Notes under the pieces: generated by a model
Told to the model about the DNA's origin: nothing
The model's input: the letters and a program-made list of their open reading frames with translations, nothing else
Database searches by the model: none
Part shown: piece by piece, positions 32,719-36,540 of the stretch
Layout: the number at the start of each line of letters is the position of its first letter
Numbering within the stretch: the first letter of the stretch is position 1
Position numbers and translations under genes: made by a program
NCBI GenBank assembly: GCA_041490445.1
Contig: JBGPTF010000023.1
Span: 1-36,540, forward strand
Direction: 5' to 3'
Source: JBGPTF01 sp041490445
GTDB taxonomy: Bacteria > Acidobacteriota > Terriglobia > Acidiferrales > UBA7541
Length of the DNA stretch: 36,540 bases

Positions 32719-33477
32719 ATGGAACCCCTTATTAGTGTTAACGGCTCAGCGATTGAATGTACTTCTCTCTCACCCAGTGCTCCGATTTGGCAGGACGTCC
32801 TGGCACAGGCGATGACCGGCGAACTAGTCGCTGCGATGAACTACACGTCCTTATCGGAGATATGTGACGGTCCCGAAGAAGTAGCCGATGCATTGGAGCA
32901 TGCGGAGGGTGAACGGGGGCATGCTGCTGCATTCGCTGCCGAGGGCCGCAAGATTGGAGTGGACGTTTCCAATAATGTCGACGCCAAGCATTGGAAGCGG
33001 CTCCGCGACGCATTCATGCGCTGCATCACAGAGCGTGACTTTATTGGCTGCCTGATCGTCCAGGAGATCATGCTGGAATCATTCGCCGTCGCAAGCTATT
33101 CACGCGTCGGGAAGGTGGCACCGGGGAGTCTAGGCAAGACCTTTGCCTCCATCGCAGCAGAGGAAGAAGAGCACATCGATCACGCAATGGCGATTCTCAG
33201 AACCGAGCGAGCCTTGGACGCGCAGCGCTTCGACGATAAGGTGTACCGACTGCATTTTGATGTGATGACCACCCTCGCGGAGATGCTGGCGAAGGAATGC
33301 AAGGACGGACATTGCGAAGTGTGCCACGCCAGCTGTGTGAAGCCATCACTGTTCGAGGTCAGCTTGTCTGCAGCCGAGCTTCGCGGAGCGTCGCTGCAAC
33401 AGTATCTGAAGACGCTCGACATGCTGGGGATACCTGGGGAGGTAACACTTGCATGGGTGGCTCAGTTGCCAGTGTAG
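32719..33477 (+). CDS. Aldehyde-deformylating-oxygenase-like di-iron protein
   Basis: The ATG at 32719 has a perfect AGGAGG four bases upstream. The 252-residue, four-helix protein carries ferritin-like di-iron ligands that line up with cyanobacterial ADO: E35 (TGELVAAMNY), E65 and H68 (GERGH), E120 (MLESFAVASYS, against ADO LIEAFAISAYH), and E149 and H152 (EEEEH). ADO converts a fatty aldehyde and O2 to an n-1 alkane and formate. The next gene resembles the acyl-ACP reductase that supplies the aldehyde, in the same order as in cyanobacteria. Unlike cyanobacterial ADO it has a Cys cluster C194-x4-C199-x2-C202-x3-C206 after the di-iron core. It could be a relative with a different substrate. 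Homology is by eye, with low overall identity. Confidence 0.75.
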   Translation: MEPLISVNGSAIECTSLSPSAPIWQDVLAQAMTGELVAAMNYTSLSEICDGPEEVADALEHAEGERGHAAAFAAEGRKIGVDVSNNVDAKHWKRLRDAFMRCITERDFIGCLIVQEIMLESFAVASYSRVGKVAPGSLGKTFASIAAEEEEHIDHAMAILRTERALDAQRFDDKVYRLHFDVMTTLAEMLAKECKDGHCEVCHASCVKPSLFEVSLSAAELRGASLQQYLKTLDMLGIPGEVTLAWVAQLPV

Positions 33478-34676
33478 CTGGGCGAGGGCGGACTATCGAT
33501 TTCGCTCTGATCGGGCATCAGGAGAGTTGGAGAGCGGCTGCGGACGTACTCGCTGTCCTGCGCGGACCGGAGCGTACGCCGCTGCCGGACGACGAGATCA
33601 AGGACATCCTTCCATGGATTCCGCCCAGGGCAGTCTGCCATGTCGACGTCGGATCGATTGTCGGCGCGAACGCGCGTGGCCTCTACATCGACTCCTTCAT
33701 TCCTCCCGACCGTCTGCAAGCCGCCTACGTGCACGAGAACATCGCCCGCGTTCGAGGGGCGGCGGCCTGCGCGATCAAGGCAGGAGCGAAGATCGTGAGT
33801 CTCGGCGGATTCAGCTCCATTCTGATCGAGGGCAACTTCGATCAGCTTCCGGAAAGACACGATACGGTCTTCACGACAGGCAATACGTTGACAGTTGGTT
33901 TCATCGTTCAGGGCATCAAGAAGATGTGCGCGCTGGAGGGTCGGAACATCCAAAGATCAACGCTGCTCATCGTTGGAGCAACAGGAGATTTGGGTTCCGG
34001 CTGCGCCCGTTGTTTGGCGCCTATGGTGAAGCGTGTTCTGCTCAGTGCACGCAACGTGGAGCGACTCCGCAGGCTCGCAGCGGAGTTGCAAGCCGATGGA
34101 GTTCAGGTGGAGATCGCGACGGATCTCCAGCGATTCTCCGCAGAGGCCGACGTCGTGATCTGTGCCGCGAGTCTGGCGTCCCCTTCACTTCTGTTGGGTC
34201 GGATCGCGCCCCACGCACTCGTTTGCGATGCGGGCTACCCGAAGAACTTGTCTCCAAGGGCGGAGATGCTTGGCGCCAAAGTCTTCTTCGGAGGTCTGGG
34301 ACAGATCACTGGCGGACTGAGGTTCGCGCCGGATTTTCATGGAATTCTGAATCAGCATCCGTTCCCCGATGTGGTCCATGGATGTCTACTCGAAGGCATG
34401 GCTCTTGCTCTGGAGGGCCGGTTCGAACCCTTCTCTCAGGGAAGAGGGTCCATCACTCAGGAGCGGGTCGAGGAGATTGAGACAATTGCTGCACGGCATG
34501 GAATCTATCTCGCACCGCTTTACAACGCCGATGGACCAGTGCAGCACGGAACTTCATTGCCAGACGGAATGGTCGAGAGGATGAGTCCATGGGTGAAAGA
34601 CCAAGTCGGACACCGCCGCGCGTCATGTGCCTCACTGAGAGGCACACACAAATCTAACAAGGAGAATATCCAATGA
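33453..34676 (+). CDS. Long-chain acyl-ACP reductase-like protein
   Basis: I start at the ATG at 33453, overlapping the oxygenase gene by 25 bases, with GGGAGG about ten bases upstream; the frame opens earlier (33297) but that part is antisense to nothing recognisable. The 407-residue protein follows cyanobacterial AAR throughout: FALIGH (17-22), SLGGFSSI (116-123), FTTGNT (140-145), Rossmann loop VGATGDLGSG (174-183), CDAGYPKNLS (258-267), the acyl-enzyme Cys311 in HGCLLEGM and FSQGRGSIT (327-335). AAR reduces acyl-ACP to a fatty aldehyde with NADPH. A C-terminal extension of about 50 residues is not in the cyanobacterial proteins as I know them. Its stop overlaps the next start (ATGA). Together with the oxygenase it suggests hydrocarbon or fatty-aldehyde production. 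Confidence 0.85.
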   Translation: MGGSVASVAGRGRTIDFALIGHQESWRAAADVLAVLRGPERTPLPDDEIKDILPWIPPRAVCHVDVGSIVGANARGLYIDSFIPPDRLQAAYVHENIARVRGAAACAIKAGAKIVSLGGFSSILIEGNFDQLPERHDTVFTTGNTLTVGFIVQGIKKMCALEGRNIQRSTLLIVGATGDLGSGCARCLAPMVKRVLLSARNVERLRRLAAELQADGVQVEIATDLQRFSAEADVVICAASLASPSLLLGRIAPHALVCDAGYPKNLSPRAEMLGAKVFFGGLGQITGGLRFAPDFHGILNQHPFPDVVHGCLLEGMALALEGRFEPFSQGRGSITQERVEEIETIAARHGIYLAPLYNADGPVQHGTSLPDGMVERMSPWVKDQVGHRRASCASLRGTHKSNKENIQ

Positions 34677-35044
34677 GACACAACGTTATGTTAACCATCG
34701 CGTCTCTGCTCTCGATCCTCTTCATGACGTTTCACCTGACGGACGACATCCTCCACCAGGGCGGGATGGCCCAGAGAGGGTTCTTGTCTTCGGTGCTCAT
34801 CCTGGTCGTCTGGCTGTACGGAACGCTGGTGCTCGCCGAACGGCGATCGGGGTACGTCATCATCCTTCTCGGGTCGCTCCTTGGGTCGGGCATGCCCGTC
34901 ATCCACACGATGGGGGCGGGGATCGCCAAGTCCAGCGGAGCCTTCTCCGTCTGGACACTCCTCGCGCTCGGCGTGACCGGGATCTTCTCCCTCATCCTCT
35001 CGGTGCGTGGACTGTGGAGCCTGCAATGGCGCCAGCCCCGGTAG
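34673..35044 (+). CDS. Small four-helix membrane protein of the ado-aar-like cassette
   Basis: AAGGAG lies eleven bases upstream and the ATG shares four bases with the reductase stop, so this is the third coupled gene. The 123-residue protein has four hydrophobic helices (about 6-22, 37-54, 60-80, 90-113), with conserved-looking polar residues HLTDDILHQGG in the first loop. The family is not recognised. Coupling to a putative aldehyde or alkane pathway suggests a membrane role such as housing the enzymes or handling a hydrophobic product, but this is inference. It may simply be a DUF-type protein that travels with the neighbouring DUF4386 genes. Confidence 0.7.
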   Translation: MRHNVMLTIASLLSILFMTFHLTDDILHQGGMAQRGFLSSVLILVVWLYGTLVLAERRSGYVIILLGSLLGSGMPVIHTMGAGIAKSSGAFSVWTLLALGVTGIFSLILSVRGLWSLQWRQPR

Positions 35045-35059
35045 TCCAACAACCCGAAC

Positions 35060-35313
35060 ATGGAAAGGCCCGTCGCGCTGGCCTGGCTCGGCGTGCTGGC
35101 ATCGGTTCTGCTTGTCGTGGGGCTTCCGCTGCAGATCGCAAGCGTCCTTCGAGGCTCTATCACCCAACTCATGTATTTACCGATGCTCGCGTTCGAAGTG
35201 CCGCTCGGGGTGTGGCTGCTCGTCAAGGGAGTCGCCGCGCAAGCAACTCGATGAGCCCGCGCGGCAAAAAGAGAACGTTGGAAGGAGCAGGCCAGCGCAG
35301 CGGGGGAAGGCCA
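35060..35313 (+). pseudogene. 3' remnant of a DUF4386 gene
   Basis: The frame from 35060 encodes the last helices of a DUF4386 protein (LAWLGVLASVLLVVGLPL, then MLAFEVPLGVWLLVKGV). A stop follows at 35254, and in the same frame the sequence continues as ERWKEQASAAGEGQ and a second stop at 35313. This tail matches the C-terminus of the intact gene at 31799 (QRWKEQASASGTGA); 30 of 32 bases are identical between 35274-35305 and 32487-32518. There is no ribosome site or full N-terminus. It is the right-hand counterpart of the 5' remnant at 32577. Confidence 0.75.
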
Positions 35314-35475
35314 ATGAAAGCCGCCGTCTATACCAGATACGGACCTCCGGATGTTGTCCAAGTCGCGGACGTTGAAAAGCCTGTGCCGCCGCAATGTGTA
35401 CAGTCTTGTACGGGATTCTCCGCTTCGCATTACAGCGGGCTGCCCCAACTCGGGGGAGATCGGAGTGCCCGCTGA
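35314..35475 (+). pseudogene. N-terminal fragment of a zinc-type alcohol dehydrogenase/quinone oxidoreductase
   Basis: The first 27 codons (MKAAVYTRYGPPDVVQVADV, then EKPVPPQ) match the start of medium-chain alcohol dehydrogenases of the quinone-oxidoreductase group, with GGGGGAAGG upstream. The homology then ends and the frame runs through unrelated residues to a stop at 35475. No NAD-binding or catalytic domain is left. It is a truncated gene start. Confidence 0.65.
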
Positions 35476-35550
35476 AGCTGTGGCGCCCACCCCGTTTCGC
35501 CGATTGAAATCTCTACAATATTCGCGGGCGCCGTTCGTCTACAGGAATGG

Positions 35551-36132
35551 ATGGATGAGCCGTCGAGCATCACCTCGATGACCGAGCAAGACCGTCAAAT
35601 CACCGAAATCATCGAGGAAGAACGATCCCGGCTGCGCAATTTCATCCGCCGGCGTGTGCCCGATCCCTCCGACGCCGAGGACATCGTGCAGGAGGTCTTC
35701 TACGAATTGGTAGAAGCCAATCGCCTGCTGATGCCGATCGAGCACGTGACCGGCTGGCTTTTTCGCGTGGCGCGCAATCGCATCACAGACCTTTTCCGCA
35801 AGAAGAAGCCGGAGACCTTCAGCGACGCGGCGGTCGAGGACGAAGACGGCGAGCTGCTGCAGATCGAAGATCTGTTGCCATCGCCCGATGCCGGGCCGGA
35901 AGCGCTCTACGTCCGCAACGTGCTTCTTGATGAGCTGGAACTTGCGCTCGACGAACTGCCTGACGAGCAGCGTGAAGTGTTCGTCGCTCACGAACTGGAG
36001 GGGCGCAGCTTCAAAGAGTTGTCGGCAGAAAGCGGCGTAAACGTCAACACCTTACTCTCGCGCAAGCGCTACGCGGTGCTGCATCTGCGCGAACGATTGC
36101 AAAACATCTACGACGAATTTACGAAAGGATGA
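35551..36132 (+). CDS. ECF-type RNA polymerase sigma factor
   Basis: The 193-residue protein has sigma region 2 (DAEDIVQEVFYELVEANRLL, then GWLFRVARNRITDLFRKKK) and region 4 (ALDELPDEQREVFVAHELEG, RSFKELSAESGVNVNTLLSR), joined by an acidic linker. It lacks the long C-terminal extension of SigJ-type factors. The ATG at 35551 has a GGAATGG just upstream; an internal ATG at 35578 is also possible. A membrane-protein gene starts ten bases after its stop and may be its anti-sigma or sensor partner, although it lacks a zinc anti-sigma motif. The extracytoplasmic signal is unknown. Confidence 0.9.
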   Translation: MDEPSSITSMTEQDRQITEIIEEERSRLRNFIRRRVPDPSDAEDIVQEVFYELVEANRLLMPIEHVTGWLFRVARNRITDLFRKKKPETFSDAAVEDEDGELLQIEDLLPSPDAGPEALYVRNVLLDELELALDELPDEQREVFVAHELEGRSFKELSAESGVNVNTLLSRKRYAVLHLRERLQNIYDEFTKG

Positions 36133-36142
36133 GGAGCTGAAC

Positions 36143-36514
36143 ATGAGTGTGAGATTGAAGAGACTGATTTTCATTGCTCCGCTGGCGATCCTGGCGATGA
36201 TGCTCTTTGTCTTCATCGGCGGCGAAATAGTGATGCACCTGTGGAATTGGCTGCTGCCGTCGCTCGTCGGCTTCCGCCAGGTCACCTTCTGGCAAGCGCT
36301 GGGAATTCTGGCGCTGTGCCGGATCCTCTTCGGCGGATTGGGAATCCACGGTTCCGGTCGCTCCAATATCCGCCGTCGCATGGAAGAGCGCTGCAAAGAT
36401 CGCATGGAAGAGCGCTGCAAAAACATGACCCCTGAGGAGCGGGAACGATTCCGGCAACGCATGCGCGAACGCTGGGGCTTCGGCCCATCCACCGGCGAGA
36501 GTAAGGAGCAATGA
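36143..36514 (+). CDS. Two-helix membrane protein downstream of the ECF sigma factor
   Basis: GAGGAGCTG precedes the ATG at 36143. The 123-residue protein has two hydrophobic helices (about 8-28 and 48-66), then a highly charged soluble tail. The tail contains a tandem duplication: RMEERCKD then RMEERCKN, encoded by two nearly identical 24-base units at about 36376-36423, followed by MTPEERERFRQRMRERWG. The MTPEERERFRQRM pattern recalls small proteins near ECF factors in soil bacteria, and the tail may bind the sigma factor (inference). No classic anti-sigma HxxxCxxC motif is present. Confidence 0.7.
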   Translation: MSVRLKRLIFIAPLAILAMMLFVFIGGEIVMHLWNWLLPSLVGFRQVTFWQALGILALCRILFGGLGIHGSGRSNIRRRMEERCKDRMEERCKNMTPEERERFRQRMRERWGFGPSTGESKEQ

Positions 36515-36540
36515 AGCCATCCCGACTGCGCCCAAAGCAA
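36511..36540 (+). CDS. Start of a further gene, cut by the right edge
   Basis: An ATG at 36511 overlaps the previous stop (ATGA) and has AAGGAG six bases upstream. Only ten codons (MKPSRLRPKQ) are in the window, so the product cannot be named. The coupling suggests it is the third gene of the sigma-factor operon. Confidence 0.45.
   Translation, partial: MKPSRLRPKQ

Noticed and set aside
32719..33477. Alternative reading of the di-iron protein as rubrerythrin, bacterioferritin or encapsulated ferritin
   Set aside because: There is no rubredoxin domain or encapsulation peptide, the residues around the ligands follow ADO better, and the coupled AAR-like gene favours ADO. It remains the main alternative to test.

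Overview
The window looks like a chromosomal segment of a high-GC member of the Acidobacteriota (Terriglobia/Koribacter-like lineage, probably soil). The grounds are an FtsX/MacB-type permease of the duplicated orphan (ADOP) type, Oar/TonB-receptor-like sequence motifs, repeated secreted glycine-zipper proteins, several sigma-54 response regulators, and decaying gene fragments with small palindromic repeats in the spacers. No rRNA, tRNA, CRISPR array or complete insertion sequence was recognised.

Left part (1-15981): signalling and envelope. An RHS-repeat fragment runs off the left edge. On the minus strand follow an orphan DHp/pseudoreceiver protein, a GAF-PAS hybrid histidine kinase and a tiny membrane protein, apparently one operon behind a well-formed sigma-54 promoter (4082-4097), preceded by an NtrC-type activator gene. 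Next come a glycine-zipper lipoprotein, a large BNR/sortilin-like secreted protein and an OmpA-like protein with two PKD-like domains. On the plus strand are a second glycine-zipper protein and a second NtrC regulator / membrane histidine kinase / lipoprotein operon.

Middle part (16003-28865): accessory and decaying DNA. A FecR-domain protein carries two TonB-receptor-like motifs. Its 3' end is partly duplicated (52 bp) on the far side of the neighbouring ADOP permease gene. There follow a secreted amidase, two membrane proteins of unknown function, a spacer of about 0.8 kb with palindromes and low-complexity DNA, a glycine oxidase (thiO) gene broken by an internal deletion, a third glycine-zipper protein, a polysaccharide deacetylase with a zinc-ribbon partner, and a head-to-head junction of a secreted-protein 5' end with an arsM (arsenite methyltransferase) fragment.

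Right part (28939-36540): a secreted protein, a YtrA-type GntR repressor, an ABC ATPase and a permease form a likely operon, followed by a DUF4386 membrane protein. The most striking element is next: a translationally coupled cassette of an aldehyde-deformylating-oxygenase-like di-iron protein (32719-33477), an acyl-ACP-reductase-like protein with the conserved Cys (33453-34676) and a small four-helix membrane protein (34673-35044). The first two resemble, in content and order, the ado-aar pathway by which cyanobacteria turn acyl-ACP into alkanes. The cassette lies between the 5' and 3' remnants of a second DUF4386 gene, which suggests insertion by recombination. An alcohol-dehydrogenase 5' fragment, an ECF sigma factor with a membrane partner, and the start of one more gene close the window.

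All assignments come from reading motifs by eye. No database search, structure prediction or GC calculation was run.
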